Assembly: GCA_001599715.1 (NCBI GenBank)
Contig: BCHU01000003.1
Location: forward strand, 682,001-746,000
DNA: 64,000 nucleotides
DNA from: Phaeotremella fagi
Taxonomy: Eukaryota; Basidiomycota; Tremellomycetes; Tremellales; Phaeotremellaceae
Reading direction: 5' to 3'
A program made the position numbers and the translations under genes. Position 1 is the stretch's first letter; each line of letters starts with the position of its first letter. The notes beneath the pieces are model-generated. The model made no database searches. It had not been told where the DNA came from and was given only the letters and a program-made list of their open reading frames with translations. Below are positions 36,974 through 49,464 of the stretch, in pieces.

Positions 36974-38786
36974 TTAAATCGCCTCCCACCCCTCACACTC
37001 TTTGATTTCACCAACAACACCCTCCAAGATCTCAGGTAATCTAACAACCTTCTTGACAACTTTACCATCTTTCTCCAATTTCTCCAAATGAGCTAAACAA
37101 GATTTACCAGCAGCGAAAATGATCTTTTCATCGTTAGTCTGATAAATCAATCTACAGAGTAACGGGATGGTGATAGCTTTAGAAAATTCTTGATCGATTT
37201 TAGAGAAAACTTGATAATCCTTGATCTTCTTTTCGATCGTTTCCTCGTCTAAATGTTTTTTATAGGTTGGACGTTTTTTAGTGACTTTACCACCTCTTTG
37301 ACTTGGTGGGCCTTCTATCGCGAAATCTTCTGATAGATACCCATCGTTGGATTCTGATTTTTCTGATTCTTCACCTTCCTTGGTTGAACTTGCAGTCTCC
37401 AAACCGAATTTATAATCTACACTATCACCTAAACCTCTACTCCAAACTCCAATAGGTTTACCTCGACCTTTGACAAGCTCTTCCTCCCCACCACCAACTT
37501 TCTGATATCCAAGACCACCTTTTCTCGGTTCACCCTTCTTCTCTTTTTCGATATCGAGTTTATCGGATAGATCTTTCAACTTGTTGCCTAGATTTCCTGG
37601 TTCTTTGGAAAGATTTGAGAGGATACTCATAATTTGATCTTCTCTTTCTTGTCGATGTTGAAGGTATTGTTTGATAACAGCTTCGCATTTCGCTGGATCG
37701 GTGAAAGCAGGACCATGAGCTGGATAGATGACGTTAGGTTTGAGAGAAAGCAACGTCTTGAGCGAAGTCATATCTGGTTCACTGTCAGTAATCACCAATT
37801 AACCAACAAACCCCGACTCACACGCTGATAAATCTGTGAAAACAGTCGTACCCTGACCCAAAACGGTATCACCAGTGAAAACCCCCTTTTCACCTTCACA
37901 CATGACCAAACTGATACTGTCAGCAGTATGACCAGGAGTTTTCAAACATCTAACCGAAACCCTAGCGATCTCTGGAACCTCGTTCCAACGTGGTTTACCG
38001 TCTTTATCGTATTTCAACAAATGTCTGTAAACCGGATCGATGATTGAAATCATCAACCCGGGCATGATAGGATGAAAAGGTTGGAAAGGGTTTAAACCTT
38101 GATAACAACCTTCGGGGAGTGAATGCCAAAGGGCAGCGTCGGTCGTTAACCTATCACGTTCAGAGGTTTGAAGAACGGTTTCATCTGGTGAAGGTAGTTT
38201 CCAAAGTTTAGGTGGTGGACAACCATGTTTCTTGAGAGTCTTTAACAAAAGTGGTAGAGCACCTACATGATCTAAATGTCTGTGTGTAACGATGATATGC
38301 TCGACCACAGGTAATTTACGATCTTTACCGAAACCTTCAGACCATTGACTACCAGGTCCGTACTCTGTTAAATAAATGTTTTCAAGTTGAGGATCATATT
38401 TTCTGTCGATCACAAGGTTTCTCTTGTATTCTTCGATTTTGTCTTCGGGGTAAAACTCGAGACCACGTTTGACTGCTGGTGATTCGAAGTGGGTTTCACG
38501 GATTCCGGATTGGAGACCGAGATGGTGGAGATGGGTGAAGAGGAGATCAACGTATTGTTGAGCTGTGTGTGGGGAGGAGGTGTCTATGAGTATGAGTGGG
38601 GCTGTGGTGTTGGATGGAGGTTGGAGGATGTAAGAGTTGGTTCCTTGTAGAGTCATAAGACCAGGATTTTGTCCCAAGACTCGAGTGACATGGGGTGAGA
38701 GCTATTTTCGTCAGTGAAGTGTTGCAAACCAATAGTTCTAAACATACCTTGACAACATCACTTAAACGTTCTAAATCTCTTTCCAT
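36974..38786 (-). CDS. LACTB2-like metallo-beta-lactamase-fold hydrolase
   Basis: This is a zinc hydrolase of the LACTB2 group; the human member is a mitochondrial endoribonuclease. Exons (minus): 38786-38748, 38701-37824, 37793-36974, giving 578 residues. The fold begins VLGQNPGLMTLQGTNSYIL. The zinc motif is intact (VTHRHLDHVGALP), and the other ligands sit in LKTPGHTADS, GVFTGDTVLGQG and YPAHGPAF. At 578 residues it is about twice the human length. The excess is an insert after SGIRETHF (about 40 residues), another near PPPKLWKLPSPDE, and a charged C-terminal segment before the winged-helix-like end (YQVFSKIDQEFSKAITIPLL). The substrate is unknown. Confidence 0.88.
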
Positions 38787-39276
38787 CTTGGTATTTATAT
38801 TCGAATATAATCGTAAACTAACAGAATAGCTTGTGGAAGAATAAAGAGACCAAGCGAAACGTCGAGCTCTTTGTATCCCGCCCAAACCTGGACTCCGCTT
38901 GAATAGACAAAGGTAAGAAGATGGACCGTAAAGGAGTGACAGCTTGAAAGGAATTCTCGTTGGCTGAGATTAAGGAGTTTTCTAGATTGTTCTAGGACTA
39001 AGGTGGTGGTCCTACGTGTTCAAGTACATGTTTGAGATGTATCGTAGTGGGTAGAAATGTGGATGAGATGTAGTATGTTTTGGGGAGACATTGAATTGAA
39101 CACGCGATTATCATATCATCGAACGAAATGACAACAAAGATTAATTTTGAATTCCATCATTCTCCAACCAATCCCCTGTCTTTGATAACTATATTCATTC
39201 AAGAAACTAGACCAACTCTTGATTCTGATCGTTCACAGTCTTACTGACCCATTCCAACAACAAACCAACCAAAAGA
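38787..39276. promoter_or_regulatory. Divergent promoter between the LACTB2-like gene and LTP1
   Basis: A 490-bp gap between opposed ATGs. No open frame with a recognised product and no repeat is seen. Confidence 0.5.
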
Positions 39277-40103
39277 ATGACCTCAGAACCCCAAAGGATA
39301 AACGTGTTAATGGTTTGTCTAGGGTAAGTCCATCTCTCGAGAGAATAAAAACTGACCAATCTCAGCAAGTAAGTGGTTCGAAACCTACAAAAGTACGTTA
39401 CTGAACAAGAAATCAATTTCTTTTTCAGTATCTGGTAAGCCCATCACAGGATCTACCGATCAGATTCTGATTCTCGAAATACATAGTCGATCACCAATGG
39501 CAGAAGCCGTTCTCAAACATCAAATCCAAAATCGACCCTCCCTAACTCAAAAATACAAGATCAAAGTGGATTCAGCAGGGACTGGGGCATACCACGAAGG
39601 CGACGATGCAGATGACAGGTGAGTCTCAGTGTTGCAAATGATCAAAAGACTAACGTAAAATGTATATAGAACTGTCGCTACTTTGAACAAGGTATTCACT
39701 CTCCTTTACTCTATGTGGGATAGATCTCTGACCAAAGTAAATTCTGGATTACAGCATAAAATTCCAATTTCATGTAAAGCCCGAAGAGTCACCTCCTCCG
39801 ATTTCAAAGAATTCCAATATATCTTAGCAATGGATGAATCAAAGTATGTCATATCCATATCCCGCTCATCCATCCCTCTGCCTAACCCCCACGTACAGTC
39901 TTCAAACATTAATAAACCGACAACCCTCGAGTTCATCATCCAAAATATCATTGTTCGGTTCGTTCGCTATTGATTCGAATCGAGTTGGAGGGGAAGTGAT
40001 CTTTGACCCGTATTATGGTGGGAATTCTGGATTCGAGATTTGTTATCAACAGTGTGTTCGGTTTAGTCAAGGGTTTTTGGATCATTTGGAGCGGGGAGTG
40101 TGA
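39277..40103 (+). CDS. LTP1: Low-molecular-weight protein tyrosine phosphatase
   Basis: This is a small cytosolic phosphatase of the arsenate-reductase-like fold. Exons: 39277-39323, 39366-39368, 39429-39434, 39487-39618, 39670-39691, 39755-39843, 39899-40103, giving 167 residues. The catalytic P-loop VCLGNICRSPMAEAV is assembled from four exons, two of which are 3 nt (the bases caa) and 6 nt. Downstream are DSAGTGAYHEGDDAD, ILAMDESNLQTL and the general-acid loop with DPYYGG. Without the 3-nt exon the loop would lose its Asn and become Cys-X4-Arg, so inclusion should be needed for activity. All flanking sites are canonical (ctcag before, gtaagt after). Length matches the family. Confidence 0.9.
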
Positions 40104-40216
40104 GGAGCAGTGCTAGATTTTACTTTGTGTTTTGGTTCTTAGATATGAGTTTTGTGTCATGATACATATGTATCTGCGAAATAAGACAAAAGCTGCATCA
40201 ACCCTATAACCGTATC

Positions 40217-41723
<1,507 letters not shown>

Positions 41724-42152
41724 TGTTGTTGACGTTGTTTGAAAAGAAAAGACAAGGGGGAAAAGTGAAAAGTGTTTTCAGAGTAAATGTATGCTCTCTG
41801 TGGGGTGGGTGAACGTCATTCCCGGTTGATTTACCGGTATAAAAATAATGGACCGAATCGAATCCGACTATGCTCCGGGTGGACTATTATCTATAATCGA
41901 TATGAATCAAAGAACTAGAAAACTATAATCAGAAAATTAAGAATGAGAGAGAAAGAGAATTAAATATGGATGAATGAAGAAAGCTAATAATAATAGTACA
42001 CATGAGAATAAAGACTAAATAAAAGAAAGATCGAAATGAATCGGATTGTCCAAAGTATAAATGTTATAAACCAGTTAATCCCATTATTTCGTGTTTTCCA
42101 ATTGGTCAAATGAGATAATCTATCATACGTAAAAGGCTAAAGCCTGATTGAT
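41724..42152. other. Intergenic spacer
   Basis: Promoter side of GAL7 and 3' side of RHB1, both on the minus strand. From 41925 to 42030 it is A-rich with GAAAGA/GAATAA runs. No gene is seen. Confidence 0.45.
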
Positions 42153-43597
42153 CTACTTGGACCCCCAGCCGAACCAAGACGATTTCTTCTTTTCCGTGGG
42201 TGGATTGTATTTCCTCTCCATTTCACCGAGAAGGACGTCAAAGGCTTTACCTGGTGGGTGTAAGCTTTGGTTAAAACTGAAGTTTGGAACAATCCCGACT
42301 TACCAACATTCTTATTATCTTTCGCACTGGATTCAATAAAAGCTCCACCCAACTTCTTGGCCAGAGCTTCACCTTCTTCTGTCGTCACGCGTCTAAACCG
42401 ATCAGTCCAGAGTCACCTAATCAAAACACCAGACTCACCTTTCACCACCAAGATCACATTTCTGTCCAACAACCACACAGGGGACGTTGGGTACGTTTGC
42501 GAAATCTAGAATCTTGTCGTGTACTATCTGAATCATTTCGAAGGAAGGACGCGAAGCGATGGAGTAGACAAGTAGGTAACCGTGTGTACCGACTGAATAT
42601 TTAGGTGGGAAGATTGAGAATTCGTCCTGGTTAGGTGTTAGTCGTGAACCAATTGTTACAAAGAATCACCTACCTGACCAGCGGAATCGATGATTTCACA
42701 ATCGTAACTAACACCGTTATAAGTTATATTCTTATGTGATGTACTCTCGATGGTTGGGTAATACTGTTCTTGATAAGAAGGTGGAGTGATGTATTGCTGC
42801 GTAAGGGATGTTTTGCCTGATTTCTGTCAGCAAGGTACGTGTAGAATGGAGTGTTACCTACCAACACTTGGGGCACCCATGATTACGACTTTACGTTTCT
42901 GCACTTGTCCACTCATGATACTAAGATAATGTATGAGACGTTCGATATCGGTTTGAGAATTAGTTTGAAGTTTCGGTGTTGATCTTGAATTTCGATCAGA
43001 GACAGGAGTCGAATGAAGAGTAGAATGAGACTTGAGATATTGTAACCAAGTCGTAGATCTGGTCACAGAGTTGTTTAAAGCTAAAGTCGGATCTAGAGTA
43101 GGTGATGAGTCGATCCAGTTGAATTCTGATGATGTCGGGGTGTTAGTGATCTGTTCAATTAAAGGTGAAGTAACACTGTTCCGACGATATTTATCGTTTA
43201 GATGTCCAGGAGAACTCTGTTGATCAGAATCGATTTCAGTTTCGATTTCCCTATAAGAAAGTCGTTGTGAACAAGGACTAAATGAAGGTGAACGAACAAG
43301 ATTCGATTTGGTTCTAGATAAAAGTAATCGTGGAACCTCGTAAGTGATACCAGTAGATAAACTAGGTTCAGAAGATCTTCTCTCGAAATGATATCGGGGT
43401 CGATGGTAGATAGGTAAAGGTGAGGGTGAAGGTAAAGAAGGTGACCGTGAATGAAATCGATTAGGAAAAGTTTGAAGTTGAACGATCGGACTTGATGTTC
43501 GAGCGAAATTTGGGAATTTTAATTGTTCGTTTGAGTAGTATTCTGGTAATTTCGGTCTGTTGAGTGGGTGGTTTGGACTGTTGATTGGATTTGACAT
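42153..43597 (-). CDS. RHB1: Rheb-like small GTPase with long N-terminal frame and no CAAX
   Basis: This is a Ras-superfamily GTPase of the Rheb type, which activates TORC1. Exons (minus): 43597-42862, 42816-42674, 42626-42439, 42392-42304, 42250-42153. The GTPase part starts MSGQVQKRKVVIMG at 42916 and would be 190 residues on its own. GAPSVGKTSL is G1, YYPTIEST G2, DSAGQDEFSIFP G3, VGQKCDLGGER the G4 region (Q-K-C-D in place of N-K-x-D) and ESSAKDNKN G5. The same frame is open for a further 227 Ser/Pro-rich residues upstream, to an ATG at 43597. Either that is a real extension or it is leader sequence. The protein ends SSWFGWGSK with no prenylation cysteine, unlike animal and yeast Rheb. 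Confidence 0.85.
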
Positions 43598-45885
43598 TTG
43601 GGTGTGGTGATTGATGTAAAGGTGGTGTAAGAAGAAAAAACAAATTGTCAGAAAATATTCACAAAACGGTCTTCAGAGAACGGAGGAAGGGGAAGGTAGG
43701 AATGAGGACTCAATGAAACATGGAGAATATGAAGGGAAGATCAAGTCCAAATTGAACTCCGAAAAGAATACCGACGAGACGAGATAACGACAACAAACTT
43801 GTGAAAGGAAAGGATGGGATGATGAGAGTAGGAGTATGGGTATGATTCAGAGAATTGTGTTTTTGATGAGTTATCACTTCATGAACATACCATCAATGTA
43901 AAGATGCGATGAGGTGGGTGGTGGGAAGAGGAGAGATCGTGTATACGAGATTGGAGTGAAGAAAGAGATAAGAAGAGAAGGATGGAAGACAGAGATAGAA
44001 GGAGATGAATAAAGAGATAGATAGATAGAGAGGAAAGTGTAACTAAGTAACGCACGGACCTTGTTGCTTGTTGACAAATACACTAAGTAAGACAGTATGA
44101 TCATCAACTTAACAACGGTGGCAACACCAACAACCACAACCTTTTATATCCAACACCACAACACACACTTCAATTAAGCGATGCTTTAAATTTTAAAGAT
44201 AGCCAACACGTAGGTGTACAGCCTATCAGACAAGCATCACATTGTGTGGATGATCGTGACACGAGGTGAATGTGATGGTGTGTGGAATCCGTAAATATCG
44301 CCGGTCTTTTCGGGAACACGAGATTTGGGGGTGTAGCTGAGCCAGTGAGAGGGAGATGGAGGTGAGGAAGATAGTGGATGATTTGGGAGGTCGATCCATT
44401 GACATCCTCGAAACCCAACTCCAACTCCAATAGCACAATTATCGTAACACCACTTCCCCTTCAAACATCAAATCACACTGATCGTCACCGATCAACCCAA
44501 ATAAACATGAACATCCAACAAACAATGATTCTCCATCAATCAATTTTCGTCTCAAACGAATAACCAACCCCCTCTGGAATAATTCACAGATCCCGCCTAT
44601 CAATCGTGGGAACAGGAACGAAACGGAAAGTACTATCCATGATTCAAGTCGAGGAACGACAATCAAATATTTCAGAAACGACGAACAAACGAATTGCGAA
44701 ACAAAGATTCCAATAATAACAATAAAAGAGAAGGAGGAATGGATTGATCAAGCCAGAAAATGAAATATCCACTCACGTTTATCGGAGATGATCAGATATG
44801 AACAGGAGATGAGATTCGAGTTTGAAGATGGTAGATATATCTAGAATCCCAAAATTTTAGTCATTATTGGGAAGCAGAAATCGAAAAATGAAATCGAACG
44901 ATTAACTCACCAGAGTAAGATTGGCCAAGTATCTCAATAAATCAGAGGGATAATGATATAACCACTGAAAACGTAGATAAAGGCAAAGTAAAGTTAATAG
45001 GTGAATGGAACGATTCACCCGAAAATCCGAACGCGTGAGAATGGGTTGCGTTTGCGTTGGTTGGATTGTGTTCCGCAAAGCAACTCAAGACAGGATTATG
45101 AGTTGCAAATGAAGATGATGACAATGTTAGGTTGAGATCGAATTGCGAATGCGAATGCGAATGCTTGTGACTTTGACTGTGACTGTGTAAATTAGATTTT
45201 TAATTATGGAGGAGTATGGGGGAGGAGTGAGGCTGTCCCTTGCCTCGTAGCCCTAACTTACTGTAAGTAATACCCTAACTAACCCTCGCTAAGAGACAAC
45301 GACAACAGTCGGTCCGGAAACGAAAAGGTGGCGCTCTTGATGGGCGACGGGCGACGATCTTCGGATTGAATTGGTGTACTTGTATACTTAAACTTAGTAT
45401 TGAATACGTGGTTGAAATGGAATGCAGTGGAATGCAGTTTTGGTTGAATGAACTCAAGGTATCGGATTCGTTGGTTTGAATCCCAATCTTCACTTGATTA
45501 TCTCCTTTTTCGGAAGATAAACTTGAGATAGGATTGTTGTTGAAGATTGGATCAGATTAGATATTGGATGAATGTCTGATACGATTGAGTGAGATGATAT
45601 ACAATGCAATGATTTATGATATGAGTATGATCTATGAATGGGATAGTATGATATGTTATGCAATGAGCCAACTTGTTGTCATTATTCCTTATCTACTGTA
45701 ATCTATAGGGACGACCTATCCTACGACCTAACTATCCAAGAAAGGGGAATCCATTAGTCAAGCAAACAACACAGTGTCTCAAAGGATATCATAACAAGGT
45801 CAAAGCGTTTGCTATAATTAATTCATCGGTGTCAAAGGACCTCCTTTGATCAAAGGTACAAATACAGTACAGGTACGATCAACTC
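43598..45885. other. 2.3-kb region without a supported gene, upstream of RHB1
   Basis: No conserved protein is encoded on either strand. Several minus-strand donor-like sites (CTCAC at about 44774 and 44905, CATAC at about 43890) suggest a long spliced leader for RHB1. A GA-rich plus-strand tract occupies about 43920-44035 (CT-rich on the RHB1 sense strand), as is common in leaders of this group. A short tandem repeat of the hexamer gcgaat lies at about 45147-45165. Open frames at 44170-44660 are chance overlaps of one another. The region may also hold noncoding RNA, which cannot be decided from sequence. Confidence 0.45.
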
Positions 45886-47658
45886 CTACCACCTAACTTC
45901 TAATTTACCTGATTTACTAGATTGTCTAACCCCTTTAAACGGTTTATAATTAACATCCCCAGTCACTTTAAGTTGATTAACCGAGAGGTTAGATATAGAA
46001 TAGTTGTTGATGACATAGTTGAGATTGATAGATGGTGAAGGTATCGGTGGAGAGTCTCTGTCATCCACTATCAGTATCCCCCATCCCAAGTTTAGTATAC
46101 CCCACTTACATCGACGTAAATGATCCACTTATCGTCGGTGGTCTCTCCATAGCTGTCAAAGACGATATCGTCCATTTCAATATCTGTTCCCTATCAGCAG
46201 TCATCCTGATTACACCACTAGCCTCAACTCACATGAGTATTCGGATCAAATTCCCAATTGCCACCACCAACATTCCCAGCATCAGTCATAACAACAATAC
46301 CATTCCCATTAACATCCCGTCGATCACCCGTGACAGTAGCACTAACTCCAGTTACACTCTCCCCTAAATCCAATGAAACAACTATATCCTCGATATGACG
46401 TGAATGTAAATTCGACGAAAGCGTGAATGAGAATTGACCACCTCGATCTTCGATTTTTAACTTCGGTTTTAGTGTGATTGGGATTGATTTGAATTCGATG
46501 ATTTGTTGATCGACTTGGTATTCTAGGAGTTTGAATTTACCGTCTGGAGGGATGAAGGATAGTATTTTATCTTTATTCCATTTGTTGTAGCTGTTGTACG
46601 AGTCAATGATTGATATAATCCAAGACCTACCGTATACAAGGATGGAAAGAACAATTCGTTAATACTTTGGGAGTACTGAAACTCAAAGCTAAATCTGGAT
46701 TGCCTGATAATCTGGAATTACAATTTATCCTTCCCCAAACCTGTCTCGATAGTACATTGCCTCGACTGAAAAGTTAGTACAAGGTTGTGAACTAGCGCCC
46801 TACCGATCAACGATTGCATCAAGACTTTCCTCGATATCAAAATAGATTTCATTATTCGAATGTCTGATTCCAGGTTTTCGCCATGGTATAGGAGCAGTGA
46901 ACGGGGAAGTGTGTGTGTTTTGGAGTCTATCAAAGAGTCAATGAACAATCTATCATGAGACATTCGGACGTACCCAGAAACACCGGCTACGTTCAACAAT
47001 TTCCTCATGAGTGTAGGAGGTAAAACGATCTCTTTCAACATATTAGTCTCCATAGTCATAGGATGACCCTCATCCAACATTTCCTCAATAAGCTAAAAAA
47101 TACCTGAATCAGCATGACCACACTCCAGGTGGACAGAAAGGATTTACCATGTAAACGATATCGAAATTATCTTTCAAACTGGTTTCCGTGATTTCACCAA
47201 GATAATCTTCAAGAGTTTCAATGAAAGATTGTAAAAAAGAAAAAGCGAACAATGGATTAACTATCCAACCAAGAATCATCAGTACTCCGCAACTCTCAAA
47301 AATCTCATCTGAAATGAAACTACTAACCCTCTTCACTGACTGGTACCAGAAATCTCAAACCCTCTTTCTCGACATGACATAATGCAGCACCGTTGATCCC
47401 TCCACCTCGAGAAAGAGTGTTGACCCATAGTATAGGATCTAATTCGGATTGTGATTGTGATTGTGATTTCTTCAGGGAATGGTTGAATGCGTCGATATGG
47501 ATTGAGGGGTAGGACGGTGGATGTGATGGGAAATGGGAAGTTATGAGTGGTTTCCTGTAGGTGGGGTTGTCAGTTTAATCATTGTTCTTTTGCTGTGGTA
47601 TGTGTATTTTGACTCACCCGTTGGGATCTAATATTATCAAACCATCTATTCTTGCCAT
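45886..47658 (-). CDS. APM3: AP-3 adaptor complex mu subunit
   Basis: This is the medium chain of the AP-3 coat that sorts cargo from Golgi/endosome to vacuole. Exons (minus): 47658-47618, 47554-47328, 47260-47148, 47092-46974, 46926-46804, 46765-46631, 46590-46233, 46183-46110, 46057-45886, giving 453 residues. The longin-like N terminus starts MARIDGLIILDPNGKPL, then LSRGGGINGAALCHVE and VNPLFAFSFLQSFIETLEDY. The linker LIEEMLDEGHPMTMETNML leads into the mu-homology domain (PWRKPGIRHSNNEIYFDIEE, FIPPDGKFKLLEYQVDQQ, HILKWTISSLTAMERPPTIS). The C terminus EVRW is typical. The mu3 assignment rests on the DEGHPMTMETN linker and is firm. Confidence 0.93.
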
Positions 47659-47842
47659 TGTTGGTGTTAAAGTCGTTGTTGAACAAGAGAGATGTTGATG
47701 ATGATGATGTTGCCAACTCACCATCCATTTCAGGTCTTCAACCCGGAGCCCCACATATCGAATTTTTATTTTTCAGTTGAGAATGTTTTCAACGCTACAA
47801 AATTAAACATCATCTCCAAGCTATCAAAAATAATCTCCAAAA
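47659..47842. promoter_or_regulatory. Divergent promoter between APM3 and NSA1
   Basis: A 184-bp gap between opposed ATGs, with no other content seen. Confidence 0.55.
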
Positions 47843-49347
47843 ATGCCTAGAACACTGTCGTTCATCGCTCCATCACTCCATCCCAACACCCTCGTAGATT
47901 TATCTTTCGCAGAACCGAAATCCGGTCCATCGAGGGAACCTATCGTCCGTCATCTAGCCGTTAAACATGGTCAACATCAATCGTTGGGTTTAGTCAAGCG
48001 AATGCTTTTAATTGATGATGATAAAGTGAGCCATCACCTTACGTTAGGTCACTAATGAGTTACAGCTTGTTACTGCTGATGATTCATTCAACATTTCAAC
48101 TCTTTCAATTGGATCATCAACTACTTCGTCACCTACACCCCCAGAAATCTTGTCACAACATAAAATAAAATCTAGAAAGGGAGATACATGGACTGGAATG
48201 ATTCAAACCCAAACGTACGTCGTAAAAATCTATCCAAAGCTAACAGTATAGTGGAACCATCGCCTCACTCTCCTCAGGATTATTGACATTACTTCCAAAC
48301 ACTGGAAACGGTACACTAACCAGAAACGTCCCTTCACCGTTACTCACACTCTCATCCCCTTCCCCTACATCGACAGAATTCGCTGTAGCAGGTAAAGAAG
48401 TTGAAATTTCAGTTTGGGATGTTGAAAGGACTTTTTCTGAAACCAATGAATCCACTGAATCCATCACCACTACCAAAAGGAAGAAAGACGTTCTTGAGAA
48501 AGGTGAAATATGGCGTGCGAAGAATGTATGTTAACCCGTCGATCAGCAACTCAATCCTTCTTACTGACCGAAATAATAGCTACCAAACAATTCGTTATCC
48601 CTTCGTCAACCTGTTTATCATCTTTGCATGTCGTATCTCTCCAACCAATCAAATCAAATCGTAACGGGGACGAAAGCTGGTACGATAAGGAGATACGATA
48701 CTCGACAACGTAAACCGGTTAGCGATTGGAAACTCGCCCGTGAAGGTGGTATAGGATCCATCGAACCAGGGGTAGAACAGTGAGTTCCAATCAAAACCCC
48801 CTCATAACCCCGAACTCCTCACTGAATTCATTACCCCAGTGAACTGTTTTTCTCAGATCGATCATCGTTCCTAGGTTCAATAGATCTCCGAACCGGTAAA
48901 TTACTTTATAGCTACCCTAAATCAACTTCAACAGTTCATCATCTCCTCTCCATTCCTCAACCATCACCACAAAGTAAAATAGGATTATCAAGTATCTCCT
49001 CCGACGCGACTTTTCGAATTCATTCGACGACACCCCCACCGGTGGACGTAGAGGATAAAGGGAACAAGGGGACGAGAGGTGATAAAGGCGATGTGGTGGG
49101 GATGGTTGGTGGAGTTGGATTATCGAATTTCGTGTTTAGAGGTTGGGGAGAGGAGGTGGATGAGGTTGTGGAGAGGAAAAGTAGAGTTGCGGTTGTTGAG
49201 GGTGAAGATGAAGAGGGGGAGAGTGATGATGATGATGAAGATGATGAGGGGGTTTGGGATGGGATGGGTGAGATTGATGAGGATGGGGACGAGGAGGATG
49301 AGGAATCAGAGGATGAAATGGCGCCAATCAAGAAATCTCGAAAATAG
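47843..49347 (+). CDS. NSA1: WDR74/Nsa1-type 60S ribosome biogenesis protein
   Basis: This is a nucleolar WD-repeat factor of early pre-60S particles, where Nsa1 works with Rix7. Exons: 47843-48025, 48066-48214, 48252-48525, 48580-48779, 48840-49347, giving 437 residues. Conserved parts are QIVTGTKAGTIRRYDTRQRK, VSDWKLAREGGIGSIEPG, LFFSDRSSFLGSIDLRTGKL and GLSSISSDATFRIHS. The C terminus is a strongly acidic run followed by a Lys/Arg nuclear-signal end (PIKKSRK). The second intron (48215-48251, 37 nt) uses the tatag acceptor; a later ctcag acceptor breaks frame. Divergent from APM3. Confidence 0.92.
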
Positions 49348-49464
49348 ATCAATACCCGTACGATATACATATGCGATTCTAGGACATGATCGATACATTC
49401 TAGATTGACAACTAACTGTACAACTGAACTGAATTACAGGAGTTACAAGAAAACTACCTACTTT

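Noticed and set aside
43874..44666. Cluster of overlapping minus-strand frames upstream of RHB1
   Set aside because: They overlap one another in several frames, contain no known motif and follow the CT-rich composition of the strand.
49020..49408. Several overlapping frames around the acidic tail of NSA1 (Ser-rich, Met/Arg-rich and Pro/His-rich)
   Set aside because: All are shadows of the GA-rich acidic tail, which is in frame with the WD domain.
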